Shown here in pieces: positions 25,199 to 34,271 of a stretch of DNA of 64,000 nt. The DNA comes from Promethearchaeia archaeon (GTDB taxonomy: Archaea > Asgardarchaeota > Lokiarchaeia > Sigyniarchaeales > SOKP01): positions 208,178 through 272,177 of the forward strand of contig JAHQWG010000047.1 of the NCBI GenBank assembly GCA_029856045.1, given 5' to 3'. Under the pieces are notes generated by a model. That model worked only from the letters and a program-made list of their open reading frames with translations, did no database searches and was not told where the DNA came from. Each line of letters starts with the position of its first letter. The stretch's first letter is position 1. The translations under genes and the position numbers were made by a program.

Positions 25199-25951
25199 CT
25201 ATTTTGGAACTTTTAATACCTTACAAATTAAGGTTGAAGGAATCATTTCTATTATTTCTTGATACCGTTCCTCGTGAGGGATGACATCTCTTTCCAATGG
25301 TTTAGGCTCAAGTATGTTTTCTATATTGAAGCCAATCCTGATTAATCCATTGATGATATCACTAATTTTTGATGCGTGAACTCTAAGATCTATTCCTGTA
25401 GACTCTACAAATGTCACTTCTTTTTCAAAATAGCTTACCGATATTTTAAGCTCCTTAAGATCAAGATCCTCTGCACCAAGAAGGTTGTAAATCGGGTGTT
25501 GCATACTAAACACGAAAATACCATTCGGTTTTAAAATTCTATAAGCTTCCTTAAATGCCGCATTCAAATCTTGCATCCAATCTAATGCGAAAGTAGATAT
25601 TGCTATATCAAATATATCATCATCGATCATTATTAAATTCTCTATATCACCTTCTATTAACTCAATTTTAACTTTATTTTCTATTATTAAATTTTTAGCA
25701 TATTTCAATTGTTCTAAAGATATATCAACTCCTGTACAAATACCTCCTTTCTTTGCTAAAGTAATAGAGTTTTCAGCAGCTCCACATCCTAATTCTACAA
25801 TTCTTTTTTCTTCAACATCCCCAAGCAGATTAAGTTCAGATTCCCTTGCATAACCTGGAGCGTATTCAATATCAGCAAATGATAACTTTCTTTTCTTCTG
25901 ATATTCTAATGCTATTAAATTCCAATGTTCTTTAATGTTGTTTTTACTCAT
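25199..25951 (-). CDS. Class I SAM-dependent methyltransferase
   Basis: A 250-residue Rossmann-fold methyltransferase. Motif I is RIVELGCGAAENSITLAKKG, the SAM-binding Gly-rich loop; motif II IELIEGDIENL; motif IV FDIAISTFALDWMQDL; and motif post-I/VI LKPNGIFVFSMQHPIYN. This order matches UbiE/Methyltransf_11 enzymes that act on small molecules. The substrate cannot be named. It is 87 nt downstream of the Nudix gene on the same strand and could be the end of the SIS-Nudix transcript. No unusual features. Confidence 0.88.
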   Translation of the reverse strand: MSKNNIKEHWNLIALEYQKKRKLSFADIEYAPGYARESELNLLGDVEEKRIVELGCGAAENSITLAKKGGICTGVDISLEQLKYAKNLIIENKVKIELIEGDIENLIMIDDDIFDIAISTFALDWMQDLNAAFKEAYRILKPNGIFVFSMQHPIYNLLGAEDLDLKELKISVSYFEKEVTFVESTGIDLRVHASKISDIINGLIRIGFNIENILEPKPLERDVIPHEERYQEIIEMIPSTLICKVLKVPK

Positions 25952-26038
25952 ACTGTAATGAATTTAAGTAATTTTATTAAATTTTTTTCTAAAGTCTAAG
26001 TAAAAATTCCTATCATCACTGAATTTTGCATCCATCCT

Positions 26039-26467
26039 TTATTTTTTTTTTAAAAGAGAATCGATAATTATTTTTTTATGATCAAATGCTAGTTCCATTG
26101 ATTCAATATTTTTAATAGGAACTAATTCCAAATCCGTTGCATCAGTTTTTGCTATAGGGTTTTCGTTCATTGTTAATGGTTCACATAAATATGAAATAGT
26201 AACTGTGTGACCTCTTGGATCTCGTTTGGGATCAGAATAAACTCCTGTTAATTTTATAATTCTAATATGGATATTTGTCTCTTCAAAAGCTTCCCTTTTA
26301 CAAGCTTCTTCTGCAGTTTCACCTACTTCCACAAAACCACCGGGTAAAGCGAATTGCCCTTGAAATGGGGGATTTTTCCTTTTAATAAGTACAATTTTCT
26401 CATCCGGTATTTTTATCACAGCATCAACCGTTAAAAGTGGTGTAATGGGGATGGGCATATTTTTCAC
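26039..26467 (-). CDS. Nudix hydrolase
   Basis: A 142-residue Nudix protein with an intact Nudix box, GGFVEVGETAEEACKREAFE followed by ETNI, giving the G-x5-E-x7-R-E-x2-E-E pattern for Mg2+-dependent pyrophosphate cleavage. The text SDPKRDPRGHTVTISYLCE just after the box is the marker of the ADP-ribose/NAD-type and related Nudix families (COG1051). The likely substrate is a nucleoside diphosphate derivative such as ADP-ribose. It starts 20 nt after the SIS-domain gene in the same direction. Confidence 0.9.
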   Translation of the reverse strand: MKNMPIPITPLLTVDAVIKIPDEKIVLIKRKNPPFQGQFALPGGFVEVGETAEEACKREAFEETNIHIRIIKLTGVYSDPKRDPRGHTVTISYLCEPLTMNENPIAKTDATDLELVPIKNIESMELAFDHKKIIIDSLLKKK

Positions 26468-26487
26468 ATTATTTTAAAAATTTGTAT

Positions 26488-27576
26488 TTAAATTCCAGAA
26501 ATTTTTGTTAGGGCTTCTGGTTTATCACAATTAAGACCTTTTTTCTTTGAAAGTTCTAAAGTTAATAATTGTATCGGAATGATTGATAAAAAGGGACACA
26601 AATCTGGCAATGTTAGTGGAATATTTAATTGAAAATCAACTAAATGGGAATCGATATCACTGGATATGCCTATAATTGTTGGATTTCTTTTCTTCAACTT
26701 ATTTATCAATTTAATCATATATTCTTTTCTAGTCCCATTTTGTGACGGAATAATAGTTACAATCCAAACACCAAACTCCGCCAATGTTATTGGTCCATGG
26801 GGAAACTCGGCGGTGGGAAATTCATCTGCAAAGATTTGGGCTCCTTCTTTTAATTTTAAAGCTCCTTCTTTCGCTGTAGCAAAATCGGGACCTGCTCCCA
26901 AGACAAAACAGCGATCGGTTAGCTCAAAATTTGATGTTAATGTTTTTACTTCTTTATGAGATTTAGGAATTAATTTTTCTATTTTGTTTGGAAGCGAAAG
27001 CAGCTCATTCCAATATGAAGTATATATATCATCAGAAATTTTATTTAAGTATTTAGCTATTTCAAGAGCAAATGCTGTAAGAACACCCAATTCCGCAATA
27101 TATGTTTTTGTAGCCATTACACTTATTTCTTTTTCACATTTAGTAAAAATACAATAATCTGTGATTTTAGCTAATTTTGAATCTGGGTTATTTGAAACAC
27201 ATACAGTTGTAATATTTTTCTCATTTCCATATTCGATAGTCTTAATTGTAGCTTTAGATTCACCGCTTTGAGAAAGACCAATTATTAAATCATTTTCATT
27301 AATAATTGATTCAATTAAATATGGAAATTCAGGTGCAAATTCAGCAGATGAATAAATCTTTGCTAAATTATTAAATAAATATTGCGCAAAGAAGCCTGAA
27401 TGATAAGACGTGCCTGATCCAGTTAAAAATACTCTTTTTTTTTCAGTTTTAAAAATTTTTTTAGCAACATCTTTTATTATATCTGTTTGTTTTAATGTTT
27501 CTTTTAATGCTCTGGGTGTATCGTATATTTCTTTAAGAGTATATTTGCCAAGATTGTTGGAGTTTTCAGTAATCAT
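26488..27576 (-). CDS. SIS-domain sugar phosphate isomerase (GlmS isomerase-like)
   Basis: A 362-residue protein made of two SIS domains. The first has RVFLTGSGTSYHSGFFAQYL and IIGLSQSGESKATIKTIEYG; the second has CFVLGAGPDFATAKEGALKL and ends NCDKPEALTKIS. These are the sugar-phosphate binding marks of the isomerase half of GlmS (fructose-6-phosphate aminotransferase). The N-terminal glutamine amidotransferase domain is missing, so it may act as a free-standing glucosamine-6-phosphate deaminase/isomerase (AgaS or archaeal type). The Nudix gene follows 20 nt downstream. Confidence 0.87.
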   Translation of the reverse strand: MITENSNNLGKYTLKEIYDTPRALKETLKQTDIIKDVAKKIFKTEKKRVFLTGSGTSYHSGFFAQYLFNNLAKIYSSAEFAPEFPYLIESIINENDLIIGLSQSGESKATIKTIEYGNEKNITTVCVSNNPDSKLAKITDYCIFTKCEKEISVMATKTYIAELGVLTAFALEIAKYLNKISDDIYTSYWNELLSLPNKIEKLIPKSHKEVKTLTSNFELTDRCFVLGAGPDFATAKEGALKLKEGAQIFADEFPTAEFPHGPITLAEFGVWIVTIIPSQNGTRKEYMIKLINKLKKRNPTIIGISSDIDSHLVDFQLNIPLTLPDLCPFLSIIPIQLLTLELSKKKGLNCDKPEALTKISGI

Positions 27577-27675
27577 TTTACTTTAAAACAATTTATTTGA
27601 AAGTACTTGTTTTTATCTTAAGGAATTAATAGCATATTAAATATATTTATTTTATTTAAAATAATACGATATTTA

Positions 27676-28578
27676 ATGAGTCAAAAAGAAGATGTATCCA
27701 CCACAGATCTTGAAACTGCTGATATTTTCTTGAAAAAATTGTATGAAGTAATTTATAAATTATCAGCCTTCTCTAAAACTCAATTCCCCAGATTCACAAA
27801 ATTATGGAATATTTATCTTTTTAAAAGTAAAATAAATCCTCATATTCCAAGACAAATAAAGTTAAATAAGGAGAAATTCTTAACCGATAATAATTATAAA
27901 TCTCAAATTCTTAGAACTACAGAAAATGCTATTGTTGATATTTTTTATTCTATTCGTTCTATTGTTGAGGCATTATATAATAAAATTTTTCCCAATCCAG
28001 ATTTATTCCTTAAAGATTTTTCCGAAGATGATCAAAAGATTTTACCTTATATTTGTGCAAAAGATTTATATGGTAAGCTCCTTGAATTTCTTAAGTTAGA
28101 ACACAATATAACATCGACAAAATATTTGATTATTGGAAAAAATTACTTATTATTAAAATTAAACGGAATGAGCAATGCCGAAATTCTCAATAGCCTAGAA
28201 AAGTCAGAAATAACAATAAAATACTATAAGTTAAATAAAATAATGCAAGAAATTGAAGGGGAAAGAATTATTAAGGTTGAGAGGAAAGGCAGAACTAAAA
28301 TCTATACATTAAAGAATGATTTAGTTCTAAGCTCTGATGGACAAAAAAAGTATAATCAGTTTTTTTACCCTCTTTTAGAATGGTCTACCCAAATTTGGCG
28401 TAGTTTTTACAATATCCGGGAATTAAATATCACCCCACCTTCGGAATATAAATGGCGTTCATATTTAGAAAAAGTCTTACCACGATCCGCTACTCAAGGA
28501 TTTAATGCGACTCATTATGTTATGAAAAATTTGGCTAAATATTATGAAATGCTTATAAAAGAAGAGAATGAAGAATAA
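27676..28578 (+). CDS. Uncharacterised protein with a winged-helix region
   Basis: A 300-residue soluble protein that I do not recognise as a named family. Residues 1-150 are mostly helical and include IVDIFYSIRSIVEALYNKIF. Residues about 155-215 look like a winged helix: NYLLLKLNGMSNAEILNSLE, a helix with KYYKLNKIMQ, and a beta-wing RIIKVERKGRTKIYTLKN. The C-terminal 80 residues are helical and rich in Trp and Tyr (LLEWSTQIWRSFYNI). A DNA-binding regulator specific to this lineage is plausible. It is divergent from the SIS gene (99 nt apart). Function is inferred from the wing-like pattern alone. Confidence 0.65.
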   Translation: MSQKEDVSTTDLETADIFLKKLYEVIYKLSAFSKTQFPRFTKLWNIYLFKSKINPHIPRQIKLNKEKFLTDNNYKSQILRTTENAIVDIFYSIRSIVEALYNKIFPNPDLFLKDFSEDDQKILPYICAKDLYGKLLEFLKLEHNITSTKYLIIGKNYLLLKLNGMSNAEILNSLEKSEITIKYYKLNKIMQEIEGERIIKVERKGRTKIYTLKNDLVLSSDGQKKYNQFFYPLLEWSTQIWRSFYNIRELNITPPSEYKWRSYLEKVLPRSATQGFNATHYVMKNLAKYYEMLIKEENEE

Positions 28579-28682
28579 GTTCATTTTCAGAAAAAAGTTT
28601 GTCTAGAGTATGTTAAATTCACCTTAAAAAAACATTCTATATTATTTTATGGGGATCTGCATTATACAGAAAATAGATTTTT

Positions 28683-29672
28683 TTAATATTTTTTTGCAGG
28701 TACTAGCTTTAATACTTGGAATATTTGATTTTCAGAAGGATTTGTGTCAAAATTTTTTATTTTTTTTTGTAATTTTTCACTTAGTATGAAATCCAATAAG
28801 AAATTTGGTTTTTCCTCACTTAGAATGATAAGTGAACCACTAGAGCCTCCTAATTTTGCTCCGATAACATTATTTATATTACAAAAGTCCAATATTTCTT
28901 GATCAATTTTTCTTTGCAATATCACATTTTCAGTTGGATTTCCATAACGACCGTAAGTTTGTGTTAATTTCTGATTCTCATTCATCAGTTTTCCAATTAA
29001 TTTAAGGTCTTTATTAATAATTGCTTCTTTACCTTTTATAGCACAATTTCGAATTTTATTCACAATTTTTATTAGACTAGAATTAGTTGGATAAGCGAGA
29101 AATGGGAATCTATGAATATCTCCACTGCTAATATTCTTACTCCTTACACCAATATAGAATGGTATATCTTTAATATCAAGGTCTTCAATAATATAATTTC
29201 TATAATCATCACTTGAAAAGTCCATATATTTAATCCCTCCAAATGTATCTACAAAACAATCTTGTGGTCCAGCAGTATTCCCCATAATCTCATGCTCAAC
29301 AAGTCGAGTATAATGTGCGATGGTTCTTAAATTCAATTTTAAAGAAAATAATTTATTGAGACCTTTAAATAGATTAACAATTATCGCAGTAGAACCTGAA
29401 AGACCCCCTTGTACGGGAATATTTGTCTTGATTTTAAAACTGAAATTTTCTAAGTTAAAACCTTTTTGGCTTAATAAAATTAAAGAACTACTTACAATAT
29501 TTCTAAAATTCTCATTTTGCTCATTATTAATTAAAAATAAATTTTTTTCCTCTTTACTCACCTCTCCTTTTACGAAAAAATCTTTAATAGTTGAGGAAAT
29601 TACAATACCATTATAAATATCTGATGGATTTCCCAAAATTCCTATTCTTGCGTTAGTTTTAATTCTTACCAT
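28683..29672 (-). CDS. GHMP kinase, glucuronokinase-like
   Basis: A 329-residue GHMP-family kinase. The N-terminus ARIGILGNPSDIYNG and the motif IPVQGGLSGSTAIIVNLF (the Gly/Ser-rich ATP loop) resemble plant-type glucuronokinase, as do EHEIMGNTAGPQDCFVDTFG and KYMDFSSDD. The C-terminal GAKLGGSSGSLIIL matches the third GHMP motif. Such enzymes phosphorylate the C1 of uronic acids; the archaeal version could use another sugar or a mevalonate-like substrate. It starts one base after the dtdA stop, so the two genes are an operon despite having unrelated functions. Confidence 0.8.
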   Translation of the reverse strand: MVRIKTNARIGILGNPSDIYNGIVISSTIKDFFVKGEVSKEEKNLFLINNEQNENFRNIVSSSLILLSQKGFNLENFSFKIKTNIPVQGGLSGSTAIIVNLFKGLNKLFSLKLNLRTIAHYTRLVEHEIMGNTAGPQDCFVDTFGGIKYMDFSSDDYRNYIIEDLDIKDIPFYIGVRSKNISSGDIHRFPFLAYPTNSSLIKIVNKIRNCAIKGKEAIINKDLKLIGKLMNENQKLTQTYGRYGNPTENVILQRKIDQEILDFCNINNVIGAKLGGSSGSLIILSEEKPNFLLDFILSEKLQKKIKNFDTNPSENQIFQVLKLVPAKKY

Positions 29673-29673
29673 T

Positions 29674-30585
29674 TTAATTCTGGAATTCCTTTGTTCTTTT
29701 TATTTCAATATTGAATCCATTTAGAATTTGAGATAAATGTGATTTATCTGGAGCGTTTAATCCCTTCCAATCGTATATAAAATAATCAATTTTTGATTCT
29801 AGTGTTTTGTCAATGATTTGTTTAATCATTTCCTCATTAAGCTCCTGAATAAAATATTTAGGGCAAATATGAGCTATTGCAATATTTGTATTAATTATTA
29901 ATTTTTTAAATTTAGGTGAATAATGGGTTCCACCAAATCCCAGACAGATCATTGGGTTTTCTCTTTTCACTATCCAATATTTTTCAATTGTTTTAATAAT
30001 TGCATCAGCCACTACTTTTCCCGCTCTTTGATCATTCCATTCCGCCTTTATACTACCTAACTCCATAAAAACTAATGGAATGGAATGATTTGTTGGTCCA
30101 TGATGGTTAACTTCCATATCAATTGAAAATTTTCCCTCTTCTAATTCTCCACTTGATTCTAGTAGGGAGAGAAATCCAGCTTTCAATAAAATAGCGCTTG
30201 AATATGCAATTTCTTTTGAATTGCCACCAAATAGTGCTTCTTCGCCCCAATTTCCAGTTGTATGAATTAATAAAGCCGGTTGAGCTGATTTTGAAGCATG
30301 TCTGCTAGCAAAAATTAAAAAATCAGGCTTAAAATCTAATTCTTCTAATTTAAGATCGTCGAGAAAAATTAAACTCTTATCAGTAAGTCCTAAATAAACT
30401 CGATTATTTAATGAAATATCCTCTTTGATGAAATCTTTATCAACTTTATTCAATAGAAAGAGATTATGCCCATACCATTTATTATTTAACTCTTTAAATG
30501 AATAATTTTTTGAATTTATTAATTTATCACGGATATTTATTGATGCGATATCCTCCGAACTCGATATAATCAAAAAATTTAGCAT
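29674..30585 (-). CDS. dtdA: D-aminoacyl-tRNA deacylase, archaeal GEK1/DtdA type
   Basis: A 303-residue member of the archaeal and plant D-aminoacyl-tRNA deacylase family, which frees D-Tyr and other D-amino acids from tRNA. Family text is well kept: DFLIFASRHAS, LLIHTTGNWGEEALFGG, EVNHHGPTNHSIPLVFMELG and CLGFGGTHYSPKF, including the His pairs thought to bind zinc. It is unrelated in fold to bacterial Dtd. It precedes the GHMP kinase gene by one base. The start at 30585 is the first ATG of the open frame. Confidence 0.95.
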   Translation of the reverse strand: MLNFLIISSSEDIASINIRDKLINSKNYSFKELNNKWYGHNLFLLNKVDKDFIKEDISLNNRVYLGLTDKSLIFLDDLKLEELDFKPDFLIFASRHASKSAQPALLIHTTGNWGEEALFGGNSKEIAYSSAILLKAGFLSLLESSGELEEGKFSIDMEVNHHGPTNHSIPLVFMELGSIKAEWNDQRAGKVVADAIIKTIEKYWIVKRENPMICLGFGGTHYSPKFKKLIINTNIAIAHICPKYFIQELNEEMIKQIIDKTLESKIDYFIYDWKGLNAPDKSHLSQILNGFNIEIKRTKEFQN

Positions 30586-30716
30586 TATATTATGTAATAA
30601 TACACGCGTTTTAATTAAGATATAATTGAACTTACAATTTTTCGAATGGATTTTGTCATACTAAAAAAATTTGTGATTATGTCAAAATAATGGATCTCTA
30701 TAAATTTAAAATTATT

Positions 30717-31658
30717 TTAAATTCTTCTTGACATTGGCCAAAAAATTTGAAAAATTCTCGCTTTCGCGGATTTTAAATAAAAATATTTTGTTCTACCTGC
30801 TACCCACTTGATTATACATTTATCTATACCCATCTGCTTTATATCCCATAAGCACCATTTTAACAACAACCCTCCGATACCTTTTCCCCGTAAATTTCTT
30901 AATACACCTGTAGGACCAAAACTCCCTGGATGTTGAGCACTATGGGTTGCAAATCCAACAATTTTGTAATTATTGATATCTCGCACAATAAACGTCGTTG
31001 AAGGATCATTCTCAAACGAAATAAGAGTCTCTTCTGGCCATGTACCTTTACCAAAATGTTTTTTAATAAAAGCTACAGTTTCTTCTTTATCTTTTTGTAA
31101 TGTTCGTGATATTTTATATCCATTTATTTCTTTCAGAGGTTCTTCTTTTGGAAAATTGTCTTTATCAACTCCTAAATCGGTTCGAAATCGTTCAAAGAAA
31201 TTATTTTTAAAACCTAATTTCCTCAAAAAAAAGTATGCTTCAGTATGTCTTGGATCTAACCCGGGCAACCAATAACGAGGATTTGAGTCCATGATAGAAA
31301 CTTTCATTCTCCAAACTGCATTTTTTTGTTGTTTCGCTCTTTTAAAAAGCTTATTCATCATTTCAGTTCCTATTCCTCTATATCTGTAATTCTTTTCTAC
31401 AACGAACATCTTTATAACTAATTTATTGCGAGATTTTGGTAGTATACATCTTCTAAACACTGCAAAAAAAAATGCTATTGGTGTATTATTCTCATCAACT
31501 GCAACTAAACTCAATTCGGGATTATAATCTTCGTCCATTAGCGTTGCACGCTTAAAAGTATCAAATGAAAAGGAATAAAATAAAACATTTTCTTCACACA
31601 TTGTATAAACAGAACTTAAATTGCTTTCAGTGAGAGGATCGATGTTTAATTCTTCCAA
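30717..31658 (-). CDS. Two-domain GNAT acetyltransferase
   Basis: A 313-residue protein with two GNAT domains in tandem. The first has KNYRYRGIGTEMMNKLFKRA and the second LRNLRGKGIGGLLLKWCLWD; both keep the R-x-x-G-x-G acetyl-CoA loop. HSAQHPGSFGPTGVLRN in the second domain matches a conserved loop of a widespread GNAT subfamily. The substrates are unknown; tandem GNATs often act on amino sugars or mycothiol-like thiols. It stands alone, divergent from the DUF362 gene across 87 nt. Confidence 0.85.
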   Translation of the reverse strand: MEELNIDPLTESNLSSVYTMCEENVLFYSFSFDTFKRATLMDEDYNPELSLVAVDENNTPIAFFFAVFRRCILPKSRNKLVIKMFVVEKNYRYRGIGTEMMNKLFKRAKQQKNAVWRMKVSIMDSNPRYWLPGLDPRHTEAYFFLRKLGFKNNFFERFRTDLGVDKDNFPKEEPLKEINGYKISRTLQKDKEETVAFIKKHFGKGTWPEETLISFENDPSTTFIVRDINNYKIVGFATHSAQHPGSFGPTGVLRNLRGKGIGGLLLKWCLWDIKQMGIDKCIIKWVAGRTKYFYLKSAKARIFQIFWPMSRRI

Positions 31659-31745
31659 ATTCTTCCAACAATTAGATTTTTAATTCTATATTGTTTAATT
31701 TTCTTTAATATTAATAAATTTAATTAAATACTGTTAATCCAAATA

Positions 31746-33017
31746 ATGTTAGATTTTCAAGTTGCAATAATTCCTCAGGAAAATTATGATAAATCAGAGA
31801 TTGCTTTAAAAATTGGAACATATTTTGACCAAGCAGGTTATAATTTTAAAGAAAAAACCGTTTTAATTAAACCTTCATTTGTATTTGCTATAGGAGATGC
31901 GGAAAGGACATTATCAACAAATACTAATGTCGCCCTAATTTATGGAGTTGCGCAGGCGCTATCAATTAGGGGAGCCTCAAAAATTTTAATTGCTGAAGAT
32001 AGAACAATCGGTCCCGCAAGATACGCATTTTATATGATCAATATAAAAAAGACTGTAAATGGCATAAAAAATGTTAAAATGTGTTATTTAGATGAAAAAA
32101 AGAAAGTTAAAGTTGTAGTAAATAATCCTTTCATTCCAAATCATATAATTAAATACCCTAAATTACTAATTGATGATACAGTAGATTTTTTTATATCATT
32201 ACCTAAATTAAAAGCAAATATCTTTGCTGATATTACTCTAAGTATAAAAAATAATCTGGGTTTAATTTCTAAAAAAGAACGACTAAAATTTCATGATGAT
32301 AGACTTCATATGCACCTTGCAGATATTGCACTAATTCGCCAACCAGATTTAATTATTGCAGATGCTATTGTTTCTGGGGAAGGTCAAGGACCATATGAAA
32401 CTACAAATGTATATACAAACATGTTGGTTGTTGGAACAAACTGTCTTGCAGTTGATGTAGTATGTTGTTATCTTATGGATCAAAATCCAAGTGAGATTGA
32501 ACATCTAAAAATTTTACATGAGAGAGGCATAGGACCTTTAAATATTAATGATATAGATATTAAAAATAAGAATTATCTTGATACTAAAAAAAAGAAATTT
32601 AAAATGCCTGATAGAAATCTAGAAATGTCTCCTTCGATTAAAGTGTATCTAGGAAAAAAATCATGCCAAGCTGGTTGCTTAGGAATGATTAGAGCATTTT
32701 TAGATGGATATAGTATAAAAAAAGGATGGGATTCACTAGGAGAATTAAACTTAATATTGGGAGAAAATATTGAAATTCCAAAAAATGAACTTGATAAACT
32801 GAATAAAAAAAATACAATCGTTTATGGAGATTGTGCAAAAGAGTATAAGAAATATGGGATTTATTTTAAAGGATGCCCACCAGATTATGTAAAAGCATTA
32901 TTAAAAATGTCACTTAAATCCTCTTTAGGCAAGTCTCCATGGTTTGAATATTTTTCACCTTGGAATTATGTTAAAGCCTGGATTGTCCATATACTACAAA
33001 AAATATTTAGATTTTAA
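31746..33017 (+). CDS. DUF362 domain protein with Cys-rich C-terminus
   Basis: A 423-residue DUF362 protein. The core has KTVLIKPSFVFA, a Rossmann-like strand, FFISLPKLKANIFADITLSI, NNLGLISKKERLKFHDDRLH and DLIIADAIVSGEGQGP, all family landmarks. The last 120 residues add KSCQAGCLGMIRAF, VYGDCAKEYKKYG and FKGCPPDYVKALL: four Cys that could bind an Fe-S cluster or metal. DUF362 proteins often fuse to ferredoxin domains, consistent with redox chemistry. The reaction is unknown. It is followed after 24 nt by a degraded reading frame. Confidence 0.82.
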   Translation: MLDFQVAIIPQENYDKSEIALKIGTYFDQAGYNFKEKTVLIKPSFVFAIGDAERTLSTNTNVALIYGVAQALSIRGASKILIAEDRTIGPARYAFYMINIKKTVNGIKNVKMCYLDEKKKVKVVVNNPFIPNHIIKYPKLLIDDTVDFFISLPKLKANIFADITLSIKNNLGLISKKERLKFHDDRLHMHLADIALIRQPDLIIADAIVSGEGQGPYETTNVYTNMLVVGTNCLAVDVVCCYLMDQNPSEIEHLKILHERGIGPLNINDIDIKNKNYLDTKKKKFKMPDRNLEMSPSIKVYLGKKSCQAGCLGMIRAFLDGYSIKKGWDSLGELNLILGENIEIPKNELDKLNKKNTIVYGDCAKEYKKYGIYFKGCPPDYVKALLKMSLKSSLGKSPWFEYFSPWNYVKAWIVHILQKIFRF

Positions 33018-33041
33018 GCAATTTTAAAAAAATTTTAAAAT

Positions 33042-33326
33042 ATGAAGACCCTCACGGAAAAAACTCCTTCAAAGTGCAATTTGGTTTGACAAGGTTATTC
33101 AAAAGGTACATGTGAGGTAATTTTAAAAGATGGAACTACTCAACCTGCATGTAAATCGACATTGAAATATAAAAATGGGTAGCATTATAGACTAATCAAA
33201 TCGATGCATTTATCACGTCTTGAAGATTATTTTTCAATATGTACCGGAAGATCAGATGGTAGAAGTTATTTGTTAGATTAAAATAAAGGCGGACCTTATA
33301 TGAAATATTTTATTAATGGTTTCTGA
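33042..33326 (+). pseudogene. Degraded gene fragment with three in-frame stops
   Basis: From the ATG at 33042 the frame reads MKTLTEKTPSKCNLV, TGA (33087-33089), QGYSKGTCEVILKDG and QPACKSTLKYKNG, TAG (33180-33182), HYRLIKSMHLSRLEDYFSI, then GRSDGRSYLLD, TAA (33279-33281), NKGGPYMKYFINGF, TGA. The text resembles the N-terminal part of an archaeal radical-SAM-type protein as I remember it, where Cys and Gln would replace the TGA and TAG. Three different stops in 95 codons argue for decay rather than recoding. The end overlaps the convergent ChbG-like gene. Confidence 0.6.
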
Positions 33327-34206
33327 TAAAATCGCGAATTGTTCTATACCCGATTATTTTTATACCGTACTTCTTAACACACTTCTTAATACGTGGATCG
33401 GTAAATGCTTCATAATCTTGATTTCGCCAACTTGCTGAATCCGGTGTTATAGCTCTTAATTCTGGACTCATTTTTGCTGGATGAAATAAAAAGTGTGTCA
33501 AACCGGGTTTTATTTCTGCAAAAAGTTTACAATAATACTCAACTTTATCTGGTTGCTCCCCCCCTGTATCAATAATCATATGATCCATTAGAGGAACACC
33601 ACTTGCCTCTAGCTTTGAGAACATTTTTAGAAAAACATCAGCTTGATCTCCTCGTCCTATAGCGATTAATTCTTCTCTAGTTAATCTTGGTAAAAATGCA
33701 GGAACATTAAAGTCTCGAGCTACCCTTAGGTATGACGGAATGAATTTGGGATTCAAAACAGTTCCCATATGTGAATCTATGTGCGTAACATCAATTCCAT
33801 TGTCTAAAGCCATCTGAATTTGTAAACGCATTTCGATTTCAGCCGCCTTAACAGTTACATTGGCAATCGCCTCCTCCTCAGTACGCCAGAGACATTTTTC
33901 TGAATCCAATAATCCTGTCTTGGAATCAACACTGCTCAATGCACGCCAGCGATACAGATCATATTCACACGTGAGAGTTAAATGAATACCAAGATCATAT
34001 TTTGGGTTATTCCTATAATTTGATGCTACTTCAAAAAACCAAGGGGCAGGGACAAGAATAGAGCCACAGCTAGCTATCCCAAAATCTAAACATTCAAAAG
34101 ATGCTACATTTGAACTATGAGAAAAACCAATATCATCAACATGGAATATAACAACTTTATCAGATGCTTTAAAACCAAGTTTTTCAATAAGTGTTAAATC
34201 CTTCAT
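33313..34206 (-). CDS. ChbG/YdjC family carbohydrate deacetylase
   Basis: A 297-residue protein of the ChbG/HpnK family, metal-dependent deacetylases of N-acetylated sugars. The metal residues are in VVIFHVDDIGFSHSS (Asp-Asp) and THIDSHMGTVL (His and Asp); DLGIHLTLTCEYDL and GLTHFLFHPAK supply further family marks. It may remove acetyl groups from an oligosaccharide or glycolipid. The gene stands alone and its stop region overlaps the neighbouring pseudogene on the other strand. The start is an ATG at 34206, with no strong ribosome site. Confidence 0.88.
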   Translation of the reverse strand: MKDLTLIEKLGFKASDKVVIFHVDDIGFSHSSNVASFECLDFGIASCGSILVPAPWFFEVASNYRNNPKYDLGIHLTLTCEYDLYRWRALSSVDSKTGLLDSEKCLWRTEEEAIANVTVKAAEIEMRLQIQMALDNGIDVTHIDSHMGTVLNPKFIPSYLRVARDFNVPAFLPRLTREELIAIGRGDQADVFLKMFSKLEASGVPLMDHMIIDTGGEQPDKVEYYCKLFAEIKPGLTHFLFHPAKMSPELRAITPDSASWRNQDYEAFTDPRIKKCVKKYGIKIIGYRTIRDFIRNH

Positions 34207-34271
34207 ATTTTAATCTCGTGTTTCATATTTAATAATTACTTAAAAACAGTAGGTTCATCTGTAATTTGAAA

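Noticed and set aside
33087..33182. Selenocysteine or pyrrolysine recoding of the TGA and TAG at 33087 and 33180
   Set aside because: A TAA and another TGA follow in the same frame and no SECIS is evident, so decay is simpler.
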